A stretch of DNA of 64,000 nucleotides, taken from positions 1 through 64,000 of the forward strand of contig NZ_JQAR01000003.1 in assembly GCF_001437155.1 (NCBI RefSeq), written 5' to 3'. The DNA comes from Liquorilactobacillus mali (GTDB lineage Bacteria; Bacillota; Bacilli; Lactobacillales; Lactobacillaceae). Shown here one piece after another: positions 16,654-26,590 of this stretch. The notes under the pieces were generated by a model. The model had not been told where the DNA came from, did not search any database, and saw only the letters and a list, made by a program, of their open reading frames with translations. The position numbers and the translations under genes were made by a program. Position 1 is the stretch's first letter, and the number at the start of each line of letters is the position of its first letter.

Positions 16654-16688
16654 AAAAAGAGCTGCAACACTCTTATAATTGTTGCAAC
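16654..16688 (-). terminator. Terminator-like hairpin between citF and citXG
   Basis: On the minus strand GTTGCAACA (16680-16688) pairs with TGTTGCAGC (16661-16669), followed by five T. It lies inside the citrate operon, upstream of citXG, and could lower or gate expression of citXG. A second small palindrome (CTGATT/AATCAG, about 16711-16726) and a tail similar to the dispersed repeat lie closer to citF. Confidence 0.6.
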
Positions 16689-16779
16689 CCTAGTATATCA
16701 AATAGCTCTGATTAAAGAATCAGTCCTTTATTGACTCTGGATAAACGTATTTTCCCCAAGTCAAAATTCTCAGTTATAG

Positions 16780-18318
16780 CTAATCTTTGACTTCCTTGAT
16801 CACATCGATCAGTGAACCATCACGATATTCGATCAAAGCGACCACACGATCAGTGAATTCTAATGGCTTTGGTGTCCCAACCTTTTCTTGTGCCATTTTC
16901 TGTAATTCTTCGATCGTGTATACAGGAACACCTGGAATCTTACTTAAACTTGCAATTAAGTCTTTCCGTTTTGGATTTATTGCAATTCCGACTTCAGTAA
17001 CTAATACATCAATCGAATCTCCCGGAGTAACAACCGTAGTAACATCTGGAACTACAGTGGCAATTCGACCGCGGACCAGTGGTGCAGAAATAATTGTCAA
17101 TTTGGCAGTCGCGGCGTCCTGATGTCCCCCAATTGCACCACGGATCACACCATCTGAACCGGTCATTACGTTAACATTGAATTTAGTATCGATCTCAAGA
17201 GCCGACAAGATTACCACATCTAAAGCGTCGACCATAGCACCTTTGTTAGCAGGATCTGCATACCATGAAGCATCAATTTCTTGTTGATTCTTATTTTGAT
17301 GCATTGATTCCGCAGCACCCTTATCAAAATCCTGCACATCCATTACCCGATCAACAAGACCTTCTTCGAGTAAGTCAACCGTTGGCTTTGTAATCCCGCC
17401 AAGGGCAAATGAAGCCTTAATCTGATTATCAATCATTGACTGACGCAAGAAACGTGTCACAGCTAATGCAGCACCGCCCGAACCTGTTTGGAATGAAAAA
17501 CCATCCTTGAAATATTCAGAATGAGTAATTACATCATTAACAGTTTTGGCAATCTTCAATTCTTTTGGATCCTTAGTAAATCGAGTTGCTCCAGAACCGA
17601 TTTTATCTGGATTACCAACTGCATCGACTTTAACAACATAATCAACCTGTGTTTGTTTGATTGAAGCAGGAGTATTTGGATAAGGTCTGATATTATCAGT
17701 TACCAAAACAACCGTTTCAGCGTATTGTGCATCCATTAAGGCATATCCTAAAGACCCGAATGCAGTCTCTCCGTCCATTCCATTTGCATTACCCATCGCA
17801 TCAGAATTAGGAACACCTAGGAATGCAACATCAATCCTTATTTCACCCGTTTCAATTGCACGTGCACGATTGCCATGAGACCTGAAAATAACAGGATTTT
17901 TTAGTGCACCATGTGATACAGCATCTCCAAGGGAACCACGCATGCCAGAAGATGTAATGTTAGTAACAACACCCTTTTCAATAGCTTCAACGACAATATC
18001 ATTCATTACATTAGTCAACGATGATGGTGCCAGAGTTAAGTCCTTAAAACCATGATCAATGATAATACGCATTACTTTATCGAATACATAGTCGCCTTCT
18101 CTGAAATGATGATGGAAAGAAATTGTCATTCCGTTCTTAACTGTTTTCAGTACGACATCTTCAAGCGAGTCAACGACTTTTTCACTCCCAGTCGTTGCAC
18201 GCAGCTTTGGTGCTACTTTCTGGATTACAGGAGTTCCAAAATCATCCGTTGTATATGCTTGGTAATTTTTTTCTTTTAAGATTTCGTCTGGTATTTCACG
18301 GTTTATACTATTTTTCAA
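16780..18318 (-). CDS. citF: Citrate lyase alpha subunit (citrate CoA-transferase)
   Basis: This is the alpha subunit of citrate lyase, which swaps the acetyl group on the acyl carrier protein for citrate, giving citryl-ACP and acetate. It is 512 residues, the family's usual size. The start is set as TTG at 18318 with the SD GAGGAGGG eight bases before it, giving [10 protein letters not shown], the classical CitF N-terminus. Upstream in-frame codons overlap citE and lack support. Its start overlaps the 3' end of citE by 11 bases, implying translational coupling. The protein shows FHHHFREGD and [13 protein letters not shown] motifs of the CoA-transferase fold. Confidence 0.95.
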   Translation of the reverse strand: MKNSINREIPDEILKEKNYQAYTTDDFGTPVIQKVAPKLRATTGSEKVVDSLEDVVLKTVKNGMTISFHHHFREGDYVFDKVMRIIIDHGFKDLTLAPSSLTNVMNDIVVEAIEKGVVTNITSSGMRGSLGDAVSHGALKNPVIFRSHGNRARAIETGEIRIDVAFLGVPNSDAMGNANGMDGETAFGSLGYALMDAQYAETVVLVTDNIRPYPNTPASIKQTQVDYVVKVDAVGNPDKIGSGATRFTKDPKELKIAKTVNDVITHSEYFKDGFSFQTGSGGAALAVTRFLRQSMIDNQIKASFALGGITKPTVDLLEEGLVDRVMDVQDFDKGAAESMHQNKNQQEIDASWYADPANKGAMVDALDVVILSALEIDTKFNVNVMTGSDGVIRGAIGGHQDAATAKLTIISAPLVRGRIATVVPDVTTVVTPGDSIDVLVTEVGIAINPKRKDLIASLSKIPGVPVYTIEELQKMAQEKVGTPKPLEFTDRVVALIEYRDGSLIDVIKEVKD

Positions 18319-19222
18319 TATAGTTTCCCTCCTCATCAACAAGATTTGCGGCAGCTGCGAGGCGCATAACACGTTCTGCACGCAACACAACTGGTCGGTC
18401 AACCATTTGACCATTCATCGAAATAACACCAGATCCCCTGCGTTTGGCTTCTTCAATTGCTGCAATTACGCCTTGTGCATTCAAAATCTCTTTCTTAGTT
18501 GGCTCATATACTTTATTAACCATCTCAATCTGACGAGGGTTGACTAATGACTTACCATCAAAACCAAGTTGGTGGATCAACTCTGTTTCACGGTAGAATC
18601 CTTCTTCATCATCCATGTTTGTAAAGACAGTATCAAATGCTGCAATACCTGCTGCACGCGCAGCATGTAAGATAACATTGCGAGCATATAATAATTCTTG
18701 TCCATCCGAATAACGATGTGTCTTCATATCGGTTGTATAATCTTCAGCCGATAAAGCAATTCCGATCATCCTATCCGAAGAAGTAGCAATCTCATAGGCA
18801 TTAATTACACCCTTTGCAGATTCAATTGCTGCCATCAAATTTGTTGTCCCAACTTCAATGCCAAATTCTTTTTCAGCTTCAGCGACTAATTTTTCAAGCT
18901 TTTTCATCATGTCTGCAGATTCGACTTTTGGCAACCGAATAACGTCAACACCGGCCTTAACCATTGCCTTAATGTCATTCTTATAATATGGTGTATCTAA
19001 TCCGTTTATTCTAACAACAAGCTCAGAATCACCATAATCAATTGTTCTCAATGCCTCATAAACAAGATAACGTGCAGCATCTTTTTCTGTTATTGACACA
19101 GCATCTTCCAAGTCGAACATAATTGAGTCAGCTCCAAAGATTCCAGCATCCTTAACCATCGCAGGATTGTTGCCTGGTACAAACATCATTGTCCGACGCA
19201 AACGTTCTTTTTGGTCTTTCAT
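18308..19222 (-). CDS. citE: Citrate lyase beta subunit (citryl-ACP lyase)
   Basis: This is the beta subunit, which cleaves citryl-ACP to oxaloacetate and acetyl-ACP. At 304 residues it is of normal length. It has [14 protein letters not shown] at the N-terminus, the Mg-binding region MFDLEDAV and the LVNPRQIE segment typical of the CitE/HpcH TIM-barrel family. The start at 19222 overlaps the citD stop as TAATG, with GGGAGGTG upstream. It is the central gene of the citCDEF set and is coupled to both neighbours. Confidence 0.96.
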   Translation of the reverse strand: MKDQKERLRRTMMFVPGNNPAMVKDAGIFGADSIMFDLEDAVSITEKDAARYLVYEALRTIDYGDSELVVRINGLDTPYYKNDIKAMVKAGVDVIRLPKVESADMMKKLEKLVAEAEKEFGIEVGTTNLMAAIESAKGVINAYEIATSSDRMIGIALSAEDYTTDMKTHRYSDGQELLYARNVILHAARAAGIAAFDTVFTNMDDEEGFYRETELIHQLGFDGKSLVNPRQIEMVNKVYEPTKKEILNAQGVIAAIEEAKRRGSGVISMNGQMVDRPVVLRAERVMRLAAAANLVDEEGNYIEK

Positions 19223-19518
19223 TATTTGAGCACCTCCCATTTGGGTGCATCAACAATATCTAAAGCACGTTGAACTGCAGCAATTGCACGGGCTTTGATA
19301 ACAAGATCTAAGGCGCCTTTATCGACTACCTTTATTTTTGCATTTTTCACATCATACATCTTCAAAACTTTTGTAATTGTTTCCTTGATTTGATCACCAA
19401 ATTGTTTAGCAACATCTGATTCAAGATCAAACTCAAAACCGTTTGATCCTGCACTCAACATAATCTGTACGTCCGAAGATTCCAATGTTCCCGCAATTGC
19501 GGTTTTCTTAATTTCCAT
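19222..19518 (-). CDS. citD: Citrate lyase gamma subunit (acyl carrier protein)
   Basis: This 98-residue acyl carrier protein carries the phosphoribosyl-dephospho-CoA arm of citrate lyase. The attachment Ser lies in GTLESSDVQIM near residue 14, as in Klebsiella CitD. The start ATG at 19518 follows a TTG in the same frame. The gene overlaps the 3' end of citC by 11 bases and the start of citE by one base. Modification needs CitXG, encoded downstream; acetylation needs CitC, encoded upstream. Confidence 0.95.
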   Translation of the reverse strand: MEIKKTAIAGTLESSDVQIMLSAGSNGFEFDLESDVAKQFGDQIKETITKVLKMYDVKNAKIKVVDKGALDLVIKARAIAAVQRALDIVDAPKWEVLK

Positions 19519-20563
19519 CAATCCTCTGTCCTTTCTTTATGCGTAACTGCAATCTATCTAAGTTTGCCGTAATATAGGCAACTGTCGTGCTTGGAATATA
19601 CTTCAAACACTTATTAACATCACCTTCTGCAATTGCTTCTCTAACCTTTGTAGCTGACACCACTTCCTTATCAACTTCTAGTCGATCAACGATCACGACA
19701 TCAATTTCAGCTCCCAATTCTTTTTGCAATGCTTCATTATATAAATCCGTAGTATGTGAAAGTGGCTCATTTCCTAAGTAACGGCTGGTAATGCCCAACG
19801 GTTTAATAATCTGCGTCCTAAAAATTCTAGCATCCAGCAGTGTTTGATATTTAATAATTTTATCCGTATTCTTAATGAAATAAGCAGGGAAACTAACAAA
19901 GCTAACCATATAGTCACCGCCATTAATAACAGCAACATTCTCCAAATCAGCGGTCCCCTCTTTAACCAATTCTAATCTTTCTGCCGTTTTAAAGAGTGAA
20001 GCATCTTGTTTAACTACAAACACATACACATAATCATTTTCTTTTGCCGCTTTTTCAACTAAGTATCTATGCCCATTGGTAAATGGATTCGCATTCATCA
20101 CAATGCTCGCAATTTTGTTTCCGGCATCAAATCGTGGAATCTCATCAAGATAGTCATCTACATTAGGTGTGCCCTTTTCAAGAATTACACCAAACTCAGT
20201 TGCGGCCAAGGCTTTGAAACCTATATACTCAAAACTTGTTTGATATCTTGGCTTAGTAAATACGAAATAATGAAATTTGTTCAATTGAGCCAGTCGACTC
20301 TCTATTTCTGAAATTATTTTATTGAATCTTGCACCTTTATTGTGTGCTCCAATATCACAGACCGCTACATATTTAATGACATTATTAGCAATGGACCCTG
20401 TTGCGACTAACCTGTCTTGCTCGTCAAAAAGCCCGATCGTTTGTTCAATTAATTTCGTTTCGCTTTCTGCAAAGTTCTTGATTCCACGTTTCTTTAAAAA
20501 TGCCATCCACTCTTGCTTGGCACTTTTATTAGACAAATAAATATCTTGAATCCTCTCAGTCAT
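19508..20563 (-). CDS. citC: [Citrate (pro-3S)-lyase] ligase
   Basis: This 351-residue enzyme acetylates the prosthetic group on CitD with acetate and ATP, converting inactive lyase to its active acetylated form. The N-terminal part is a GNAT-like region (about 10-120), followed by a nucleotidylyltransferase domain with MNANPFTNGHRYLVEKA (HxGH-type signature) and the late TKVREAIAEGD motif (ISSTxxR-like). Start ATG at 20563 follows the SD GTGAGG; the GTG four codons earlier is the SD itself. It is the first gene of citCDEF and lies 18 bases after the AEC carrier gene. Confidence 0.94.
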   Translation of the reverse strand: MTERIQDIYLSNKSAKQEWMAFLKKRGIKNFAESETKLIEQTIGLFDEQDRLVATGSIANNVIKYVAVCDIGAHNKGARFNKIISEIESRLAQLNKFHYFVFTKPRYQTSFEYIGFKALAATEFGVILEKGTPNVDDYLDEIPRFDAGNKIASIVMNANPFTNGHRYLVEKAAKENDYVYVFVVKQDASLFKTAERLELVKEGTADLENVAVINGGDYMVSFVSFPAYFIKNTDKIIKYQTLLDARIFRTQIIKPLGITSRYLGNEPLSHTTDLYNEALQKELGAEIDVVIVDRLEVDKEVVSATKVREAIAEGDVNKCLKYIPSTTVAYITANLDRLQLRIKKGQRIDGN

Positions 20564-20581
20564 TTCAAACCTCACTCTTTT

Positions 20582-21568
20582 TTACAAAGCACTTTGTAAA
20601 ATCATAACTATTGGAACAACTATTACGAATAAAACCGATGAAGAAACAACCACATTTGTAGCAAATTTTACATCACCATGATATTCATTAGCCATAATTG
20701 GTAAAACAGCCAGTGTTGGGGTAGCCGATTGAATAATCAATGTCTTTTGGAAGATTGATGTCAATTCAAACCCCAATGCATGTGCACCAACCAAAATTAC
20801 GATTGTCATAACGATTGGGGAAATAACGAATCTTCCAATCAAAGTTAAGGAGATATGCCGGTCGAATTTCATATTCTTCAATCCGAATTGCTGTAACATA
20901 ATTCCAATATAAATCAGCGATAATGGTGTTACAAGGGCTCCCATATTAGGAACAAATGTATTACTTAAAAATGTCAGGTTCATATAGAAATGTTTCAACG
21001 GTTCAATATAGATAAATGGCAATGCAACAATAAAGCCATACAAAGGAACCGGTAATAAGTGAGATAAATCAAACTTTACATTGTCATTTCTGCCCTTAAC
21101 AGTTGGATCATCATTAGCGATAACCCATACACCGACTGTCCATATAACTATGGTATTCACAATGTAGTATACAAGTAAGTATGGAATAGCACTTGTTCCA
21201 AATAAAGCATTGTTCAAGGGCATACCAATAAATACGGTATTTGCACCCGTAAATGCTTGGATCATCAGTCCCCTTTTACCTCTTGGAACGCGAAATACTC
21301 TTGTTAAGAGAAATGCTATTACGTAGTCAATTGCAACCGCAATGATCACATAAATAAGTCCTGCACCTAATCTACTCAAAACAGTTGGGTTGAAGTTTTC
21401 TAGCATTGAGTTGAAAATCGCCAGTGGTAAAGCAATTTTCATAATTAGTTTTGATAATGAATTAGAAAAATCTTTACCGAAAAATCCAACCTTTTGTGCA
21501 AAATAACCAACAGCGATCATTAAAACAATAGCCAAAACGCTTTGTATCGAAGTGAAAAAAACGCTCAT
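20582..21568 (-). CDS. maeP: AEC-family carboxylate carrier (MaeP-like)
   Basis: This 328-residue membrane protein of the auxin efflux carrier family has about ten hydrophobic segments, starting MSVFFTSIQSVLAIVLMIAVG, and the NTVFIGMPLNNALFG motif typical of AEC proteins in lactic acid bacteria. Its place between a malic enzyme gene and citCDEF matches the maeP gene of the Oenococcus oeni citrate locus. It is therefore the likely citrate or malate carrier of the pathway, since no CitP-type (2HCT) permease is visible here. The substrate is inferred from context only. Confidence 0.85.
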   Translation of the reverse strand: MSVFFTSIQSVLAIVLMIAVGYFAQKVGFFGKDFSNSLSKLIMKIALPLAIFNSMLENFNPTVLSRLGAGLIYVIIAVAIDYVIAFLLTRVFRVPRGKRGLMIQAFTGANTVFIGMPLNNALFGTSAIPYLLVYYIVNTIVIWTVGVWVIANDDPTVKGRNDNVKFDLSHLLPVPLYGFIVALPFIYIEPLKHFYMNLTFLSNTFVPNMGALVTPLSLIYIGIMLQQFGLKNMKFDRHISLTLIGRFVISPIVMTIVILVGAHALGFELTSIFQKTLIIQSATPTLAVLPIMANEYHGDVKFATNVVVSSSVLFVIVVPIVMILQSAL

Positions 21569-21636
21569 GTTCTACACCTTCTTTTAAATTTAGGTGTGGT
21601 AGAATTGACCATCGCACCCAGTAATGCCTTTATATA

Positions 21637-22788
21637 CTATTTATTTGCCTTACTGTATTCCACAACTGCATTTGCAACAGCATCAACGACACCATAATCA
21701 AACACAGCTGGCACAATATTATCTTTATTCGGTTCTTTAATCATGTTTGCCAAACCATTTGCCACGCTAATCTGAAGATTCATATCAACACTCTTCACAC
21801 CGCTAGCCAGCAGACCTTTGAACAATCCTGGAAATGCCAAAACATTATTTACTTGGTTTGGCCACTGTGCTGATCCTGTAGCTGTGACAACAGCACCACC
21901 TGAAGCGGCTTCTTCCGGTAAAATCTCAGGAACTGGATTTGCAAGCGCAAACACAATCGCCTTGTCATTCATTCGTTTAACTTGGTCAACACTTAATACC
22001 TTTGCATCAGAAAGCCCAATAAATACATCTTGGCCATCAATAACATCATCAAGTGTTTTCCCCTCAGTCTGATTAATTTGGCTAACCAAACCGCGCTGAT
22101 ATTTGTTATATCTGTCATCGTTAGCCGTAACAACACCGTGAATGTCTACAAGCGTTAAGTTCTTTGCTCCCGCGGCAATCAGTAATTTAGCCGTTGCAAC
22201 TCCAGCTGCCCCTATACCATTAATCAGTATCTTCATATCCTTTAATTCTTTGCCAACAACCTTAGCAGCGTTAATAAGACCAGCTAAAACAACAATTGCT
22301 GTACCAGTTTGGTCATCATGATAAACAGGTATACTTAATTCTTCACGCAATCTCTTCTCAATCTCAAAAACTCTTGGAGCAGCAATATCTTCCAAATGAA
22401 TTCCTGCAAACGATGTTTCCATATTCTTCACACAACTCACAAATTCGTCAACTGTACCTTGCGCAAATGCCAGTGGAATTGCATCTACTCCTGAAAAACT
22501 CTTGTATAAGAGTGCCTTGCCCTCGATAATTGGAAGCCCAGCTGCTGGTCCAACATTCCCCAGTCCCAATACAGCAGATCCATCAGTTATGATTGCGACT
22601 AATTTACCGCTCATCGTATATTTATTCTTATTTTCAGGGTTTGACTCAATCAATTTGGCTAATCCAGCAACACCAGGTGTATATGCTTCGCTAAGTTCAT
22701 TGCGATTAACAACGCTGAACTCAGGAAAAATCCCTAATACACCCTTATGTTTTTCATGAATTGACAAGACCTTATCCATATCAACCAT
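21637..22788 (-). CDS. citM: Malic enzyme family, probable oxaloacetate decarboxylase CitM/Mae
   Basis: This 383-residue protein is a short malic enzyme homologue with the N-terminal VNRNELSEAYTPGVAGL, the DGSAVLGLGNVGP metal region and the Rossmann-type INGIGAAGVATAKLL. In citrate loci of lactic acid bacteria such enzymes decarboxylate oxaloacetate to pyruvate and use malate poorly. Start at 22788 is chosen for the SD AGAGG seven bases upstream; an ATG 12 codons earlier lacks one. It is the first gene of the citrate operon, divergent from citI, with a promoter TTTACA-N17-TACACT at 22852-22880. Confidence 0.92.
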   Translation of the reverse strand: MVDMDKVLSIHEKHKGVLGIFPEFSVVNRNELSEAYTPGVAGLAKLIESNPENKNKYTMSGKLVAIITDGSAVLGLGNVGPAAGLPIIEGKALLYKSFSGVDAIPLAFAQGTVDEFVSCVKNMETSFAGIHLEDIAAPRVFEIEKRLREELSIPVYHDDQTGTAIVVLAGLINAAKVVGKELKDMKILINGIGAAGVATAKLLIAAGAKNLTLVDIHGVVTANDDRYNKYQRGLVSQINQTEGKTLDDVIDGQDVFIGLSDAKVLSVDQVKRMNDKAIVFALANPVPEILPEEAASGGAVVTATGSAQWPNQVNNVLAFPGLFKGLLASGVKSVDMNLQISVANGLANMIKEPNKDNIVPAVFDYGVVDAVANAVVEYSKANK

Positions 22789-23097
22789 TTGTTTTCCTCT
22801 TTTCAAATTTTTAAAAAAACACAATACGTATTAATGTAATTCCCGTTGCCTAGTGTAGATCTTATATTCTAAAATGTAAACAAAAATATTTATAAATTTA
22901 AAAAATAAACAGCAAAAACAAAATAATTTTTAAATTTTTTAAAAAAGAAAGTTGCTTTTTAATTACTATAACTGTTTGCAAAACATTTTAAAAAGATGAA
23001 ATGTTGTTTAATTTTTTAAAAAGCTCTATTATATACATTGAACTAAAGTTTTATTTATACACTACTCAAAATTTATTTAGGTTAGGAGCTGACTATC
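22789..23097. promoter_or_regulatory. citM-citI divergent control region
   Basis: About 310 very AT-rich bases. Minus-strand promoter: TTTACA (22875-22880), 17 bases, TACACT (22852-22857), serving citM. Plus-strand promoter: TTGTTT (23004-23009), 17 bases, TATTAT (23027-23032), serving citI. The palindrome-like motif AATTTTTTAAAAA occurs twice, near 22933-22946 and inside the citI spacer at 23011-23023. CitI is known to bind AT-rich operators in such regions, so these are the best candidates. A further inverted repeat AACATTT/AAATGTT lies at 22982-23005. Confidence 0.6.
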
Positions 23098-24039
23098 TTG
23101 TCTCATGAAGAACTATTATCAGCGATCTCAGAGGATTACTATCTTAACAAATTATCATTTGGAGAAATTTCAAAAAAATACGACATCAGCCGCTACCTCA
23201 TCAATAAGTACTTAAATGATGCAATCAAAGGCGGCATCGTCAAAATTGAAATTGCAACTGTTACAAAAAGAAACACTCAGCTTGAAACAATGCTAAGTGA
23301 CAAATTCAAAGGAATCCACTTCTTTGTCATTTGCGACGGTTCAAATGATATTGCAACATCTAAGGAACTATCGCAATCTGCCGCACTAGTTGTAGAAAAA
23401 ATGTTCAAAAACAATTGCAGTGTCGTTGGTACAAGCTGGGGAGAAGCCATATACAGCCTAGTCGACAGCCTGCATAGTTTCCCGCTTGAATCAGTAAAAT
23501 TTACTCAATTTATGGGGGAAAATATGAAATACAATTCAACGGCCGGCTCTATGAGAATGGTAGAGAAAATCGCATCAAAATTCTCTAGTGAGTTTCTAAC
23601 TCTACCTGCACCCCTATACATCGTGGATAACGATACAAGACAGGGGCTTTATGCAGAGCCTTCAATAAAGCACACTCTGAATGTTGCTAAAAAAATGGAT
23701 GTCTTATTAACAGGACTGGGGACAATTCGCTCGTTGCAATCCATTCCCATCTGGAAAGAAAACATACCTCTGTTATTTCCTGGCTTAGATATGACCAAAG
23801 TTGCGGGATTTATATATGGACGGCCATTTGATATTGAGGGAAACATTTTAAATTCCAGTGATGATAAGGTCTTAGGAATAACAATTGAAGAAGTGCTAAA
23901 CACACCAAAAAGAGTCTGCCTAGTTAGAAGCAAGTCAAAGACACGGGCGATCCTCGGAATTCTACGTGGAAAGTTGATTACAGATATTATATTAAGTGAG
24001 ACCCTTGCATACCGTGTTTTAGCAGAACTTAATCTGTAA
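23098..24039 (+). CDS. citI: CitI, SorC/DeoR-type activator of the citrate operon
   Basis: This 313-residue regulator has an N-terminal HTH (KISKKYDISRYLINKYLNDA-like region, about 20-45) and a C-terminal sugar-binding (SorC) domain, about 58-313, with SVVGTSWGEAIYSL and LTGLGTIRS. CitI of Weissella and Oenococcus belongs to this family and activates cit genes when citrate is present. Divergent placement next to citM supports the same role. The start is TTG, with TAGGAG nine bases upstream; no better ATG precedes it. A possible operator lies within its own promoter, hinting at autoregulation. Confidence 0.9.
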   Translation: MSHEELLSAISEDYYLNKLSFGEISKKYDISRYLINKYLNDAIKGGIVKIEIATVTKRNTQLETMLSDKFKGIHFFVICDGSNDIATSKELSQSAALVVEKMFKNNCSVVGTSWGEAIYSLVDSLHSFPLESVKFTQFMGENMKYNSTAGSMRMVEKIASKFSSEFLTLPAPLYIVDNDTRQGLYAEPSIKHTLNVAKKMDVLLTGLGTIRSLQSIPIWKENIPLLFPGLDMTKVAGFIYGRPFDIEGNILNSSDDKVLGITIEEVLNTPKRVCLVRSKSKTRAILGILRGKLITDIILSETLAYRVLAELNL

Positions 24040-24346
24040 CCACTGTAATCGCTTATAAATTTAAGTTATTTTCTTAACTTGTATAAATTAAGTTTTGCAC
24101 AATCTTTTTATAAAACAAATCCTTATTTTAAAGATTTTTTTATTAAATTGGCTAAAAATCATTGACAATTTGAATATAAATGAGCAAAATCATAGTATAC
24201 AAAAAAAGTGTCGCCACAAAAATACTTTGTGACAACACTTCTATTGATTAAAAAAGTATGTTTCAAAACTAAAATTGACTCTAAAGCTTGATCAAATTAT
24301 AAACATTATCAATCTAAGACTTATTCACAATTTACGGTTATGCTCT
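24040..24346. other. Intergenic region between convergent citI and ndh
   Basis: About 307 AT-rich bases. Apart from the hairpin at 24201-24239 I see no gene, RNA or repeat. Confidence 0.5.
24201..24239 (-). terminator. Terminator after ndh (convergent with citI)
   Basis: AGTGTCGCCACAAA (24207-24220) pairs with TTTGTGACAACACT (24226-24239), 12 Watson-Crick pairs and two mismatches or wobbles. On the minus strand it is followed by seven T, so it mainly serves the ndh-menA transcript, 107 bases after the ndh stop. Confidence 0.75.
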
Positions 24347-25555
24347 CTAATGATACAAATCGAAACGTCCCTTAGCAAGTACTTCTTTGACACCACCAGT
24401 AGCAAATAATGACTTATCCATAATCGCTTTCTTAATAAATGATGCTGGATAGCCCTTGACTGCTGATTTACCAACCATACCGAATGCATGGGTATTTCCG
24501 ATAGAAGCAACAGAGCCAAGTGATTTAAAGGTAAACTTTTCGATCTCATTGCCTTTTAATTGTGCAAGTAAATGTTTTGCAGCGTAATCACCCATTTTAA
24601 GAGCAACTTGTGCTGTTGTTGGATATGGTCGGTTGTTTTCCTTATTCATGAATGCCGAAACGTCCCCAACAATATAAACATTATCAAAGTCAGGATCCGT
24701 CAGGTTATCACTCACAATAACGCGCCCACGTCTTTGTGAAAAGCCAGAAGCCTCCATCACTTTGCTGCCACTTACACCTGTTGTCCAGATGATTGTGTTT
24801 GCAGAAAGTTCCTTAGTCGCACCAGTTTCTTTGTCGTCCTGATAGATAACTGTATTTGGTTTGATTTCTTTAATAGGTTTACCAGTAAGGAACTTGATAC
24901 CCCAGTTCTTCAAACTAGAAATCCCATAATCAGCCAGTTTTTCATCAAACATTGGTAAAAGACGAGTAACAGCTTCGACACAATAGATTTCTATCTGGTC
25001 AGCAGATACTCCAGCAATCTTAGCTAAAGATGAACGAGATTCTGTAAGTGAGCCTAAGAGTTCGATACCTGTAAAACCGGCACCACACACGACAATCTTC
25101 AGGTCGTCAGGATTCTGTGTCTTACTGTAGTCTTGCATTCGTTCAACAATATGGTGGTACACCTTCTCTGCACTATTAACGTCTACCATCTCAAGTGCAT
25201 TGTCTTCAACACCAGCAATCCCAAATGATTCTGAGCGGAATCCAAGCGAAACAATTGCATAATCATAGTTAAGAACCTGTCCATTATCCAACGTGACCGT
25301 TTTTGCTTCACGACCAATTGTTTCAACCTTAGCCTGAATAAATGTTGTCACTGAAGGTTTAACAACATCAGTTATTGCATAAGTAATCTTTTCCTTTGAT
25401 TGAGTACCTGCAGCAACCTCATGTAAATCAGTTGCCTCATAATGATAACTATTGCGATCAATAAGAGTAATATGGAAATCACCCACGTTTGCTTGTAATC
25501 GATGAAGAGCACGTAATCCAGCGTACCCTGCACCTAAAATAACTATTTCCTTCAT
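24347..25555 (-). CDS. ndh: Type II NADH dehydrogenase
   Basis: This 402-residue peripheral flavoprotein oxidises NADH and reduces membrane quinone without pumping protons. It has the FAD motif VILGAGYAGLRAL at the N-terminus, the NAD motif VVCGAGFTGIELL near 165 and a late VYIVGDVSAF FAD-binding strand. Length is normal for the family. The SD AAGGAG precedes the ATG. It follows menA by 18 bases in one operon. With MenA, the polyprenyl diphosphate synthase and cytochrome bd encoded nearby, it forms a short respiratory chain. Confidence 0.94.
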   Translation of the reverse strand: MKEIVILGAGYAGLRALHRLQANVGDFHITLIDRNSYHYEATDLHEVAAGTQSKEKITYAITDVVKPSVTTFIQAKVETIGREAKTVTLDNGQVLNYDYAIVSLGFRSESFGIAGVEDNALEMVDVNSAEKVYHHIVERMQDYSKTQNPDDLKIVVCGAGFTGIELLGSLTESRSSLAKIAGVSADQIEIYCVEAVTRLLPMFDEKLADYGISSLKNWGIKFLTGKPIKEIKPNTVIYQDDKETGATKELSANTIIWTTGVSGSKVMEASGFSQRRGRVIVSDNLTDPDFDNVYIVGDVSAFMNKENNRPYPTTAQVALKMGDYAAKHLLAQLKGNEIEKFTFKSLGSVASIGNTHAFGMVGKSAVKGYPASFIKKAIMDKSLFATGGVKEVLAKGRFDLYH

Positions 25556-25573
25556 TTCTGCATCTCCTTCTTC

Positions 25574-26485
25574 TTAGTTATTAATGAATGGCATGTAAAT
25601 CAAAAAAGTTAATGTTTGACTTACAGCTCCAATGGCAAGTATTTTGATTGCGCAGCTAAACGTCTCCTTCTTGACTTGTTTGTTGAAAAAAATCATAACT
25701 TGTCTAACGATAACTGGCAATGCAACCAAGGATAGCAACATCGTCCAAGGTGCAATTTTCAAAACGGGTGCAGCCACCAGAGCAATTATAGCTACAAAGT
25801 TCATTATAACAAATAACTGTAGTGAATGTCTCTTCCCAATATAATGAACTAAGGTAAATCTTTTATTTTTTTCATCCTCTGCAAGGTCACAGATATTATT
25901 GGCCAGCATTAGATTCGAAATCCACATAGTATTAGGTAATGAAATTAACAATATTGCCCCTACATTCACCAAACTCCACGAAAAATTCTGGTACGAATTA
26001 ATGTATACACAAATTAATGTAATCATAAAACCCATTGTTGGGCCGGAAAAAACTTCCCCTAAAGGCAAGCTGGAAAGCGGCTTAGGACCTGAGGAATAAA
26101 AAATTCCTACAAGGTAACAAACTCCCCCCATTATCAATAATGGCCAACCTGTTACATAGGCCAGAAAAAAGCCAATAATCGCTGATACAGCAATCATTCC
26201 AACCATAATCCCAAAAACAAGTTTCAAAGATAGATTCTCACGCCCAATAATATTGGTTTTCTTCTTGTAATCATGTTCCTCAGTTGCATTTTGATAATCG
26301 TTGTAATTATCTAAAATATCAACGGCCATATTGAACAAAAACATTGCAATAAAAAACATAACTAGCAATCCAAGATTTAATGAATGATAGTTGAACCAGC
26401 TAAAACATGCTCCCAATAAAAATGGTAGGATACTTGCCGTTTTAGCCTTTATTTCAACTAATTCTAAGAAAACTGGAACAGTCAA
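25574..26485 (-). CDS. menA: 1,4-dihydroxy-2-naphthoate polyprenyltransferase (MenA)
   Basis: This 303-residue membrane enzyme attaches a polyprenyl chain to 1,4-dihydroxy-2-naphthoate to give demethylmenaquinone. The first Asp-rich motif is DNYNDYQNATEEHD (near 57-70) and the second is DLAEDEKNKR (near 200). Eight or nine membrane segments are visible. The start is TTG with AAGGAG upstream. It heads the menA-ndh operon and is divergent from the polyprenyl diphosphate synthase gene. No other men genes are in the window; lactobacilli with only menA usually depend on supplied naphthoate precursor or quinone. Confidence 0.93.
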   Translation of the reverse strand: MTVPVFLELVEIKAKTASILPFLLGACFSWFNYHSLNLGLLVMFFIAMFLFNMAVDILDNYNDYQNATEEHDYKKKTNIIGRENLSLKLVFGIMVGMIAVSAIIGFFLAYVTGWPLLIMGGVCYLVGIFYSSGPKPLSSLPLGEVFSGPTMGFMITLICVYINSYQNFSWSLVNVGAILLISLPNTMWISNLMLANNICDLAEDEKNKRFTLVHYIGKRHSLQLFVIMNFVAIIALVAAPVLKIAPWTMLLSLVALPVIVRQVMIFFNKQVKKETFSCAIKILAIGAVSQTLTFLIYMPFINN

Positions 26486-26590
26486 TTAAATCACTCCTTC
26501 TCTTTATTATAGCTAAACTGCTGATTTTGGTTTAATATAGTGTAGAACATATTATGCTCATAGTTCACCGGAAAGGAATTCAATGTTAAT

